Below are positions 9,697 through 17,458 of a stretch of 64,000 nt of DNA, piece after piece. Made by a program: the position numbers and the translations under genes. The stretch comes from Usitatibacter palustris (lineage in GTDB: Bacteria > Pseudomonadota > Gammaproteobacteria > Burkholderiales > Usitatibacteraceae), in the NCBI RefSeq assembly GCF_013003985.1, contig NZ_CP053073.1, forward strand, positions 3,534,001 through 3,598,000, in the 5' to 3' direction. Below the pieces are notes generated by a model. That model ran no database searches. It was given only the letters and a program-made list of their open reading frames with translations, and was not told the DNA's origin. Within the stretch, counting starts at the first letter, position 1, and each line of letters begins with the position of its first letter.

Positions 9697-9698
9697 CT

Positions 9699-12329
9699 TC
9701 AGGCCGGGGGGAGGTTGACGCCTTCCACGAGCGGCTTCATCTCCGGGGTGCGCAGGGCGCGGTCGAGGTCCTCGAGCGCTTTCGTGTGTTCCTGGATGAA
9801 GTACGTGTAGTAGTACTCGCCGATGAAGAAGAACTGGGCGACCTGCGCGCTCATCACGCGCTCCCATGTGGGCGAGACTTCCTGGAGGTGGAGCATCCGG
9901 CCCGGCAGCCAGCGGTCGAAGATCATGCCGGCCGCGCCACCGTTGTTGAGCATCGTGTTCTGCGTGGCCATCGCGAGCTGCAGGCGGCGCAGGTCCGACG
10001 GATCGTTGATGATCATCGTGTAGCGCAGGCCGCGCTCGTCGGGCTGGTTCAAATCCCAGAGCTGTTGGCGCCAGACATTGCGGTCGGCCGTATCGATCAG
10101 CCGGACTTCGGGCACGGGCTCGGTGAACATGTCGGCGAGCTGCGACGATGCGCGCGCGAGGCGGAACGTGAGTGCCAGCGACTTGCCCGGGTTCTTCGAG
10201 AAGAACGACTTGGGATCCTTGCCGTCTCCATACCGTGCCAGCGCTTCGCCGACCGACAGCGGGCGCTGCTGCGTGGCGCTCACCTGCTCGAAATACTGCA
10301 GGTTCTGGATCTTGATGTCCTCGCCTACCTTCTGGCGATCGAGCATGCGATACATCATCCCGGTCACGAAGATGAACTCACCGGGAATGCGAGGGCCCGC
10401 AAACTGCGCATACGGTTGCCGCTCCCCGAGCGCGGGCGCGCGCTCGATCACGCGGTTGGCCGCATCGCGATAGCGGAGGAAGCGCGCGTTGAAGCGGAAG
10501 TGCGCGCTGTCGACGAGATCCTCGGCACGGATGCGGTAGTGCTCCTTGAAGAGGATGGTGTCGAACTGGTCGAAGCGCGCGTCGTCCTTCGGGTACTGCG
10601 CCTTCGTCTCGCGGATGTTCTCGGTGACGATCGAGGGCGTGAGCACGATGATCACTTCGCGCGTGGTGTCGTTCTTGCTGGTCTGCCCGAAGAGCGCGCC
10701 AAGGTAGGGGATGTCGCCCAGCACCGGCACGCGGCTCGAACTCGTGACGCGGTTCCTGCTCACGAGGCCGCCGATGATGAGCGGCATGTTGTCGCGGATG
10801 CGCGCGTAGGTCTGCACGCGCCGCGTGGCGATCGTGGGCGCGGAGGCGAGCGTGATCTTGGTCGCCGGATCGAGCACGCGAAGATCCTGCCCCGGCACCG
10901 TCGCGGAGACCGTCGCATCGATCAGCATGCTGATCTCCTGCGTGTCCTCCGAGATCCGCGGGCGGATGTTCATCAGGATGCCCGTGGGGATGTACGAGAA
11001 GTTGAAGGACACGCGGCTTGAATTGGCATCGCCGCCGGAAGCGTCCTTCGAGGTGGCCACCGGAATGTCCGTGCCCACGCGGATCGTGGCCTGGCGGTTG
11101 TCGAGCGTCATGACGCTCGGGCGCGAGAGGATCTCCGCCTGGTTGGAATTCACGAGCGCGTTGATGCGCGCGGTGATTTCCGTGGGCGAGATGTTGAGCG
11201 CGGTGTTGCGGATGAAGTTGAACGCGGCGCCGCCGGGCAACTGGGGCACCAGCGTGCCGATGATCCAGCTCTGGTCACCCTTGCGGATGTCCCATTGCAC
11301 GCCGAGTTCCTTCAGTCCCTCAGAGCTGATTTCGAGGACCATGCCCTCGACGTAGACCTGGCGCGCGGGCTTGTCGATCGTGTCGCGCAGCAGCCGGCGC
11401 AGCTTCGTGAGCTGTTCCGGATAATTCGGGTGATAGAGGATCATCAGCTCCGCCGTGCCACCGGCGATCGTGTCGGCAAGCGGCGAGGCCGCTTGCGGCA
11501 CGACGGTCAGGCCGAACGAGCCGGCCTGTGCCGGCGCCGCACCGCCCTGTGAAGCATCGAGTGCGCCGACGAGCCCGAGGTTTTTCGCTTCGGTCGAGGG
11601 CATCTTCACGATCAGCGGCAGGCGGTCGAACGCGATCGTCGTGGGCAGGTTCTTGATCGCGGGGAACTTGGGCGAGAAGCGCTTCTGGTCTTCGGGCGAC
11701 ATGCTCGCGTAAGGATTCGCCGCGGGCTGCTGCTGTTGCTGCGACGGATCTCCCGGGCCACCGGGGAAACCAGGCTGTCCGCCAGCGGCCGCCGGATCGA
11801 GCAGGACTTCCTCGCCCTTGTACGAATCTTCCTTCGCGAGCGATTCGCTGTCGGTGATCGCGGAGTAGCCCATCGCGCGAAGCGCGAAGAGCGCGGCTTC
11901 CGCATCGACGTACGAAAGGACGACGGTGCGCGTCTCGAGGTCGGAGAGACGCAGCTTCGCGAAGATCTTCGAGCGCTCCGAGAGGATGGGGCGCATGGTC
12001 GGATCGAGCGCCTGGGAATCGCCATCCGGATTGGGCGTCATCGCACCGGCTTGCATCGAATACGACTGGATCCAGAGCTGCGGCAGCCGGCGCGGCGGCT
12101 GCACGTAACCGAAGCGGATCACATGCTGGGTTGCTCCCTCCGTGCGAACGACCGCGCCCGAAGGCGAGACCGTCGACGGATAGGCCGGCATGGCCGCGGC
12201 CTGTTCCTGCGTGGCCTTCTTGTATTCGCGCGTGATCTCGAGATGCAGCGAGATGTCCGAGACGAGCTCGCGAATCTGGCTCTCGCCGAGCACGGGCAAC
12301 GGGAAGAGGCGGCCGGCAGTCGACGACAC
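9699..12329 (-). CDS. Secretin (type II/III/IV pilus family) body, 5' end apparently frameshifted
   Basis: The open frame of 876 residues starts at a GTG (12329). It contains a secretin domain with RVPVLGDIPYLGALFG at about residues 533-548 and the preceding TIRVGTDIPV and IIGGLVSRN segments, diagnostic of outer-membrane secretins. N-terminal parts include Pro/Gln-rich linkers around residues 190-215. After the secretin core there is an unusual extension of about 300 residues to the C-terminus with no family I recognise. A secretin needs a Sec signal, and none is encoded in this frame. A matching signal peptide lies just upstream in another frame (12330-12577). No other secretion or pilus genes are nearby. 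Confidence 0.88.
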   Translation of the reverse strand: MSSTAGRLFPLPVLGESQIRELVSDISLHLEITREYKKATQEQAAAMPAYPSTVSPSGAVVRTEGATQHVIRFGYVQPPRRLPQLWIQSYSMQAGAMTPNPDGDSQALDPTMRPILSERSKIFAKLRLSDLETRTVVLSYVDAEAALFALRAMGYSAITDSESLAKEDSYKGEEVLLDPAAAGGQPGFPGGPGDPSQQQQQPAANPYASMSPEDQKRFSPKFPAIKNLPTTIAFDRLPLIVKMPSTEAKNLGLVGALDASQGGAAPAQAGSFGLTVVPQAASPLADTIAGGTAELMILYHPNYPEQLTKLRRLLRDTIDKPARQVYVEGMVLEISSEGLKELGVQWDIRKGDQSWIIGTLVPQLPGGAAFNFIRNTALNISPTEITARINALVNSNQAEILSRPSVMTLDNRQATIRVGTDIPVATSKDASGGDANSSRVSFNFSYIPTGILMNIRPRISEDTQEISMLIDATVSATVPGQDLRVLDPATKITLASAPTIATRRVQTYARIRDNMPLIIGGLVSRNRVTSSSRVPVLGDIPYLGALFGQTSKNDTTREVIIVLTPSIVTENIRETKAQYPKDDARFDQFDTILFKEHYRIRAEDLVDSAHFRFNARFLRYRDAANRVIERAPALGERQPYAQFAGPRIPGEFIFVTGMMYRMLDRQKVGEDIKIQNLQYFEQVSATQQRPLSVGEALARYGDGKDPKSFFSKNPGKSLALTFRLARASSQLADMFTEPVPEVRLIDTADRNVWRQQLWDLNQPDERGLRYTMIINDPSDLRRLQLAMATQNTMLNNGGAAGMIFDRWLPGRMLHLQEVSPTWERVMSAQVAQFFFIGEYYYTYFIQEHTKALEDLDRALRTPEMKPLVEGVNLPPA

Positions 12330-12577
12330 CGGGGCGCGGCGGGAGGCGGCGCATACGCCTGGCCGTAAGGTTGGGGCGTGACTTGAGCGGTGGGGGGATA
12401 GCCTTGTTGCTGACCCTGCTGCGGGTATCCCGGCTGCTGGCCTTGCTGCGGGAAGCCCGGTTGCTGGCCTTGCTGCTGCGGGGCCGGCTGCGGGTACAGC
12501 GATGAGGGCGGCTGCGCGAACGTCGTGAAGGCAAGCCCCGTGAGCATCCAGATGTGCGCAGTGCGTATTTTTTTCAT
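12330..12577 (-). pseudogene. Out-of-frame 5' segment of the secretin gene (signal peptide and Gln/Pro repeats)
   Basis: From ATG 12577 the frame encodes a signal peptide (MKKIRTAHIW..., cleavage near TTFA-Q), then a Gln/Pro/Gly region with three copies of a roughly ten-residue unit like QQGQQPG(Y/F)P, then a Pro/Ala stretch. At a C run (minus strand, 12334-12331) the frame departs from the secretin frame. Adding one C, or a -1 slip there, would read APPVSSTAGR and join the two parts smoothly. This could be a sequencing or assembly homopolymer error, a real inactivating frameshift, or less likely programmed slippage. The left-hand frame otherwise continues to 12119. Confidence 0.7.
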
Positions 12578-12759
12578 CGTGGAAGATTGTGCCTCGCAGT
12601 TACAGATTAAACAAGCCAAAGGTCTTGAAAAATAAGGGAAGTTGGCTCAAAATTACGGAGTGTTCTGGAGCGCTTCGGGACGGAGCCCGCAGAGTTAAAA
12701 GCTGGCGACTCGATTAGCCCGGTGTTGTCTCAATCTTCTATGTTCTGGAGGTCGGGAAA

Positions 12760-13872
12760 ATGTCGGACTTGGCTAGTCAGCGGGCGCTGACTCGTAGCAC
12801 CCCCCATCTGCCCCTGTCGTGGTACTTCGACCCCAAGGTCGCAGCCCTCGAAAAGGAGCGCCTCTTCGCGCGTGGTCCCGGTTACGTGGGCAACGTGCAG
12901 ATGGCCCCCAACCCCGGTGACTACCGCGTGATCGACTGGCGCTCGAATGGCGCGTGGTCGCTCATCAACAACGGGGCGAAGCACGACCTCGTCTCGAACG
13001 TCTGCCGCCATCGCCAGGCGAAGATGCTCGACGGCAAGGGCACGCTGCCCGGCGGCACCATCACCTGCCCGCTGCATCGCTGGGCCTACAACTCCGAGGG
13101 CAAGCTTCTCGGCGCGCCCCACTTCCAGGACCAGCCCTGCCTCGATCTGCCGCGGCACGAGCTGCAGCGCTGGAACGGCATGCTGTTCAACGGCAAGCGC
13201 GACGTTGCGCGCGATCTCGCCAAGCTCGGTGTCGCGAAGGAGCTCGACTTCGAGGGCTACCTGCTCGACAAGGTCGAGGTCGTCGACTACGCGTTCAACT
13301 GGAAGACCTTCATCGAGGTTTATCTCGAGGACTACCACGTCGGTCCCTTCCATCCGGGCCTGGGCAACTTCGTCACCTGCGACGACTTGCAGTGGGAATT
13401 CGGCAACTGGCACAACGTCCAGACGGTCGGCGTGAACCAGCGCCTGGGCACGCCCGGCTCCGACGTCTACAAGATGTGGCACGAGCAGGTCCTCCAGTAC
13501 AGCGGCGGCCAGGTGCCACCGCACGGCGCGATCTGGCTCACGTACTACCCGAACGTGATGGTCGAGTGGTATCCGCACGTGCTCGTCATCTCGACGCTCT
13601 ACCCCACGGGCCCGGAATCGCATCGCAACGTGATCGAGTTCTACTACCCCGAGGAGATCGTCCTCTTCGAGCGCGAGTTCGTCGAAGCGCAGCAGAAGGC
13701 CTATCACGAGACCGCGAAGGAAGACGAAGAGATCTGCGTTCGCATGACCGAGGGGCGCAAGGCGCTGATCGCCGAGGGCCGCGAGGAACACGGTCCTTAC
13801 CAGAGCCCGATGGAAGACGGCATGGTGCATTTCCACGAGTTCATCAAGCGGGAGATGGATCGGGAAGGCTGA
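12760..13872 (+). CDS. Rieske non-heme iron oxygenase, alpha subunit
   Basis: The 370-residue product contains a Rieske [2Fe-2S] site, Cys82-x-His84 and Cys103-x2-His106, in the standard C-x-H-x18-C-x2-H spacing, followed by a catalytic domain with the mononuclear iron ligands His193 and His198 in EDYHVGPFH. It belongs to the ring-hydroxylating dioxygenase/choline-monooxygenase-like family and would oxygenate an organic substrate using electrons from a reductase. No ferredoxin, reductase or beta subunit is adjacent, so partners must be elsewhere, and the substrate is unknown. The start has GGAGGT upstream. A strong terminator follows at 13901. Confidence 0.92.
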   Translation: MSDLASQRALTRSTPHLPLSWYFDPKVAALEKERLFARGPGYVGNVQMAPNPGDYRVIDWRSNGAWSLINNGAKHDLVSNVCRHRQAKMLDGKGTLPGGTITCPLHRWAYNSEGKLLGAPHFQDQPCLDLPRHELQRWNGMLFNGKRDVARDLAKLGVAKELDFEGYLLDKVEVVDYAFNWKTFIEVYLEDYHVGPFHPGLGNFVTCDDLQWEFGNWHNVQTVGVNQRLGTPGSDVYKMWHEQVLQYSGGQVPPHGAIWLTYYPNVMVEWYPHVLVISTLYPTGPESHRNVIEFYYPEEIVLFEREFVEAQQKAYHETAKEDEEICVRMTEGRKALIAEGREEHGPYQSPMEDGMVHFHEFIKREMDREG

Positions 13873-13900
13873 CGCGCCACGCGATCAGGTTCGGACAAGA

Positions 13901-13930
13901 CGGGCGGCCAAGGCCGCCCGTTTGTATTTT
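13901..13930 (+). terminator. Rho-independent terminator of the Rieske oxygenase gene
   Basis: A perfect GC-rich inverted repeat (CGGGCGGCC / GGCCGCCCG, 13901-13920) is followed by the T-rich run TTTGTATTTT, 28 bp after the oxygenase stop. It lies between convergent genes and may also affect the minus-strand transcript. Confidence 0.8.
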
Positions 13931-13937
13931 CGATTCC

Positions 13938-14366
13938 CTAGCGCGGCTGCGTGTCGACGTGCTCGAGCCAATAGCACCGCTTGTGATCCGTTTCGTAGCG
14001 GTAGATCCGCGATCCCGGCTTATTCAGGTCTACCGACTTCGTTGAAGAGCAATCGACCGGTTGCTGGCAGTCCTGATTGCGGGTGACCTCTCCCTGTATC
14101 GTGAAGCCATTGGCCGCCGAGGTGATGCTCGATGACGCGGACATGTCGACCGAATGCTTGCGAATCTCCCGGGGCTTGAGGCAGAACGCCTGTTTCTTGG
14201 TCTTCCCGCCTTGCATGTTGGGAATGATGGTGACCCAGACCGTGCGATTCCACGGATCGGTGTTCACGATCTGGATGTCTTCGATCGAGGCCGAAACCGT
14301 GGATGGGACCAGTGCTGCGATTGCCAGCGTCGCGGTGGCGAGCGCGAGTGTGCCTTTCTTGAACAT
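13938..14366 (-). CDS. Small secreted protein of unknown function
   Basis: The product has 142 residues, with a signal peptide (MFKKGTLALATATLAIAALV..., cleavage near VSA). The mature protein is about 115 residues with four cysteines and the segments WNRTVWVTIIP and SRIYRYETDHKRC, suggesting a disulfide-stabilised beta-rich periplasmic or extracellular protein. AGGGGAAC upstream supports the ATG at 14366. I do not recognise the family. It stands alone between the oxygenase (convergent) and the lipase gene that lies upstream of it on the same strand. Confidence 0.72.
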   Translation of the reverse strand: MFKKGTLALATATLAIAALVPSTVSASIEDIQIVNTDPWNRTVWVTIIPNMQGGKTKKQAFCLKPREIRKHSVDMSASSSITSAANGFTIQGEVTRNQDCQQPVDCSSTKSVDLNKPGSRIYRYETDHKRCYWLEHVDTQPR

Positions 14367-14490
14367 GTTCGTTCCCCTGATTGATGGTTGGTTGTCGTGG
14401 CCGGCTGTAGTGACCGGCCCGCATCAATGCTAGGAAGAACGCCGCGCGCCAACAATCGGACCAAGGCCCAACGACATTAGTCGCAGGGCC

Positions 14491-15978
14491 CTACCTCGTT
14501 GTTTTCAGGAACGTGATCACCTGCTGCATCGTGGGCGTGTGCCAGAGCACTTCGCCGTGGTGCAGCGCCTGCGTCACGTGTGGAGCCTGCCAGGGGAAGC
14601 GCGAGTTCGCGTCGGTCACGAGCAGGTCGCCCTGGCCGTTGATCAGCTCTGAAACCGTGGGGCTCGTGAAGAGATCGAACGTGCGCGAGGGCGACTTCGG
14701 CGTGCCGCGGCTGGCGGTCTTCTTCGTGCACGCGATGCCTGTATCCGTCATCCCCGACGGGCAGGTCGGCGAGCAGATGCAGCAACCGACCTTGTGGTAT
14801 CCGGGCCTGCACACGGGATAAACGATCAGCCCGTCCTTCTCGCAGCCGGCCGGATTCGCGGCGCGGCAGCGAGCGAACATGCCGTTGTCGCTCAAGCCGT
14901 CGCCGCCCTTCCAGGGATACCCCGCGCCGCGTCCGTACGGCGCCGGCTTCGTGCAGCCGACGCCGTGATCGGTAAAGCCCGCGGGGCAGGGTTGCCAGCA
15001 CAGCGGTCCCACGCCCTTGTAGCCTGTGGCGCACTTCGGATAGCAGAGCCCCGCGTCGTATTCGGTGTTCGCCGGGCAGTCGGTGCCGATCAACGGCGCG
15101 CGCACGAAGAGCTTGAGCACCGTGGTCGAGTTGCCGCCGAAGCTCATGTACTTGATGGTCGGGATCGGTTTCTCGTCCTTCATCAGCGCCGGAAAGATGC
15201 TCATCGAACCCACCATGCCGAGCTCTTCGCCGCCCTGGTTGCCGACCATGCCGATCACGCCGTCGCGCGCGCTGTTCACGATGTCGGCCGCTTCCTTCGG
15301 CAGCAGCTTGATGATGTTGGCCGTGATGTCGTTCATTGCCGCGGTGCGCGCCGAGAGGCCCGAGCCCTTGTGCGGCGTATGCAGCGTCACGAACCACTTG
15401 ATGCGGCCGCCGGCGTCGCCGAACTCCTTGAGCAGGCGCCGTCCGACGAGTCCGCCGCGGCTGTGGCCGACGATCGCGATGGGGCCGGTGGTTTCGTCGA
15501 GCACCTTGCGAAGCGCCCACGGCGCGCTCCGGTACGCGGCTTCGAATACGTCGGCCGCATTGCACGCGGCATCCGGCGGATTGTCGGAGTCGTGACAGGG
15601 CATCTGCGACCAGGTGGCCACCTTGAAGTGCTGGCCGAAGGTCGAGAAGTAGTTCACGTTGCGCGGCGCCTTGCCCGAGTAGACGAGATCCAGGGTGCCG
15701 CCCACCGAGAGGGGCAGCTTCGGGTCGAAGTCGACACGCGCCATGTTCGCGGCCGTCGTCGGATTCCTGAAGGTGCGCGCGCTGGAACTCAGGCCGTGGA
15801 TGAAGAGCACGGTGGTCGCCCCCTTGTCGGCCACGCCGCCCCACGCGAACTTGTACATCGCTTCCCATCCGGGAGGACCTTGCGCCGGTTGGGCGGCGGT
15901 CGCGGAGAGCGAAGAGGCCAGGAAAAACGGAATCGCCAGCATGAAAATGCCGGCGGCGCGCCGAATCGCCACGTTCAT
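14491..15978 (-). CDS. Secreted alpha/beta-hydrolase (lipase/esterase) with cysteine-rich insert
   Basis: The 495-residue protein begins with a signal peptide (about 1-29). The hydrolase core shows the oxyanion strand TTVLFIHGLSSS and the nucleophile elbow GHSRGG; a candidate acid lies in LLVTDANS and a candidate histidine in LHHGEVLWH near the C-terminus. Between about residues 300 and 415 lies an insert with fourteen cysteines, built from units like C-x3-C-x2-G(Y/F/M)-x(5-6)-G-x2-C. The insert separates the nucleophile half from the rest of the triad. It is likely an exported lipase or esterase with a disulfide-rich binding module. The preferred substrate is unknown. Confidence 0.85.
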   Translation of the reverse strand: MNVAIRRAAGIFMLAIPFFLASSLSATAAQPAQGPPGWEAMYKFAWGGVADKGATTVLFIHGLSSSARTFRNPTTAANMARVDFDPKLPLSVGGTLDLVYSGKAPRNVNYFSTFGQHFKVATWSQMPCHDSDNPPDAACNAADVFEAAYRSAPWALRKVLDETTGPIAIVGHSRGGLVGRRLLKEFGDAGGRIKWFVTLHTPHKGSGLSARTAAMNDITANIIKLLPKEAADIVNSARDGVIGMVGNQGGEELGMVGSMSIFPALMKDEKPIPTIKYMSFGGNSTTVLKLFVRAPLIGTDCPANTEYDAGLCYPKCATGYKGVGPLCWQPCPAGFTDHGVGCTKPAPYGRGAGYPWKGGDGLSDNGMFARCRAANPAGCEKDGLIVYPVCRPGYHKVGCCICSPTCPSGMTDTGIACTKKTASRGTPKSPSRTFDLFTSPTVSELINGQGDLLVTDANSRFPWQAPHVTQALHHGEVLWHTPTMQQVITFLKTTR

Positions 15979-16076
15979 TTGGGCTTCTCCCTGTTATGAG
16001 CCCCCATGCCTGCCGGGGGTTGGCGGCTACTCTAAAGGAGAGGTCGCGCCGTCCACAACGTGCCGGAGGTCGCGGG

Positions 16077-16098
16077 GACCGAGACTTTAGGCTCGGTC
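16077..16098 (-). terminator. Hairpin at the 3' end of the DUF2857-like gene
   Basis: An inverted repeat GACCGAG/CTCGGTC (16077-16083 and 16092-16098) with an 8-base loop overlaps the stop codon of the minus-strand gene. There is no clear U-tract, so it is a weak or factor-assisted terminator at best. Confidence 0.4.
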
Positions 16099-16654
16099 AG
16101 TCGTCGAATTCGTGGACGACGGCGTAGAGCGTCGCGAAGGTCTGGGACGGGAAGCCGGAGTGAAGCTGCTCGTAATCCTCGGCGCGCTCGGGTTCGCGCT
16201 GCTTGCCCTTGCGGATCTCGAACCACAGCGCCTGGATCTGCTCACGGATCGCGTGCGCCGGCATCGAGGGCCGGCGCAGGCTCGAGGCCGTGCCCGTGAA
16301 GAGGCGGCGCTTGAGCGTCACATCCGCGGAGGAAATCTTGAAGAGCTTGGTGAGCATGCTCGAGGTCGCGCCGTGGCGGATGAAGTACTCGAGCTGGCGC
16401 GAGCGCTTGCCGAGGTAATCGACCTGGCGAAGGCCGTGCTCGAAGGATCCGACGTCGATGGAGATCGCCACGCGCGGATCGGGCATCTCCGCGAGCTTCA
16501 CGAGCTCGTTGGATGTGAGCCCTCGCAATTCGTCGGCCTGCTGTTCGGAGAGGCCCGCGGGAGGCGGCGCGTTGCGCGCGCCTTCCTCCTGGAGCTGGCG
16601 AATGAGGTGCGCAAGCATCAGCAGCCTGAGCTGCGGATCGCGAATTTCGATCAT
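16097..16654 (-). CDS. Putative regulator, DUF2857/FlhD-like, HTH-containing
   Basis: The 185-residue cytoplasmic protein starts at ATG 16654, preceded by GGGAGGA; an upstream ATG at 16681 lacks a good site. The N-terminal half (LLMLAHLIRQLQEEG, then LSEQQADELRGLTSNELVKLAEMP) resembles the helical start of DUF2857 and FlhD-type regulators. Around residues 95-125 the segment SSMLTKLFKISSADVTLKRRL looks like a helix-turn-helix. It may be a transcriptional regulator, but the family match is from memory of pattern only. Its neighbours are the lipase and, 180 bp upstream on the same strand, a membrane protein gene. Confidence 0.6.
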   Translation of the reverse strand: MIEIRDPQLRLLMLAHLIRQLQEEGARNAPPPAGLSEQQADELRGLTSNELVKLAEMPDPRVAISIDVGSFEHGLRQVDYLGKRSRQLEYFIRHGATSSMLTKLFKISSADVTLKRRLFTGTASSLRRPSMPAHAIREQIQALWFEIRKGKQREPERAEDYEQLHSGFPSQTFATLYAVVHEFDD

Positions 16655-16834
16655 CGGGTCCTCCCGGATCTCTCGCGACAAACATGCCGCGAAGGGCCAC
16701 GGAAATCAACCGGAAATCCCCATTTCTTGCGGCACCGCGCGGTGCACTTTCGTGGGGCGGCGGCGTCCTGCAACGAGCAACCGACGTGCCACGTGCCGGC
16801 GTTCTTGCGTCGCCGGTTCGAATTGCGACGCAAG

Positions 16835-17458
16835 TTATTGTTGTGCTTGAGGTGCCTTGCGCGGGATGACCGCGACGATGGCTGCGACCAGCAGGAAGGC
16901 GAGGAGCGCCGCCAAGCCGGCGAGCTTGGCCCACTCGGGCTCGGCGCCGAGATAGAGCATCGGAAGGTCCGGGACATCGCGCAACGACTTGCCCGTCTTC
17001 GACTTTCCTTCCCGCACCCACTCGGGCACCGGGCCGAAGATCCCGACATGCGAGCTGGTCGCCGCCGCGCATTGCGCCGGTGGCGGCGCATCGCCGTCGC
17101 CGACGACGATGATCGTGCCCGAGCGCCCCTGGCCCGAGCCGCTCACGAAGTAGAACGGGTCGGACAAACCATCCTTGCGGGGAACGTAGAAGGGAAGGAC
17201 CTGCGCACACGTGAGGTTGAGCCCGGTGAGCTTCAGCCAGCGGGGGCGCTCGCCCTGCGTGCCGACGGCCTCGGCGTACGTCATCGTCCTGGGGCCGCCG
17301 ATCATGAAGATTCCCGCGGAGAGGCGCTGGAACGAGACCATCCCGATGATCAGGAAGGCAGCCGCAGCCACGACCGCAGCGATCGCGTTCTTCAGGGGAA
17401 CGCGGCCATCGGGCTCGGCGGGCACTGCTATCTCTTCGTCAGTCTTCTTCTCGAGCAA
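16835..17458 (-). CDS. Two-helix membrane protein of unknown function
   Basis: The 207-residue protein has an acidic N-terminal tail, a transmembrane helix at about 24-43 (AIAAVVAAAAFLIIGMV), a roughly 130-residue outside domain with two cysteines and VPRKDGLSDPFYFVSG, and a second helix near the C-terminus followed by the basic tail RKAPQAQQ. The gene begins inside the last 20 bp of the EF-G-like gene, so the two are translationally coupled. No family is recognised. The coupling implies co-expression with the GTPase, but a shared function is not evident. Confidence 0.75.
   Translation of the reverse strand: MLEKKTDEEIAVPAEPDGRVPLKNAIAAVVAAAAFLIIGMVSFQRLSAGIFMIGGPRTMTYAEAVGTQGERPRWLKLTGLNLTCAQVLPFYVPRKDGLSDPFYFVSGSGQGRSGTIIVVGDGDAPPPAQCAAATSSHVGIFGPVPEWVREGKSKTGKSLRDVPDLPMLYLGAEPEWAKLAGLAALLAFLLVAAIVAVIPRKAPQAQQ

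Noticed and set aside
12395..12510. Possible CRISPR-like repeats
   Set aside because: Repeats are short, contiguous, in a coding frame and have no spacers; they encode Gln/Pro units.
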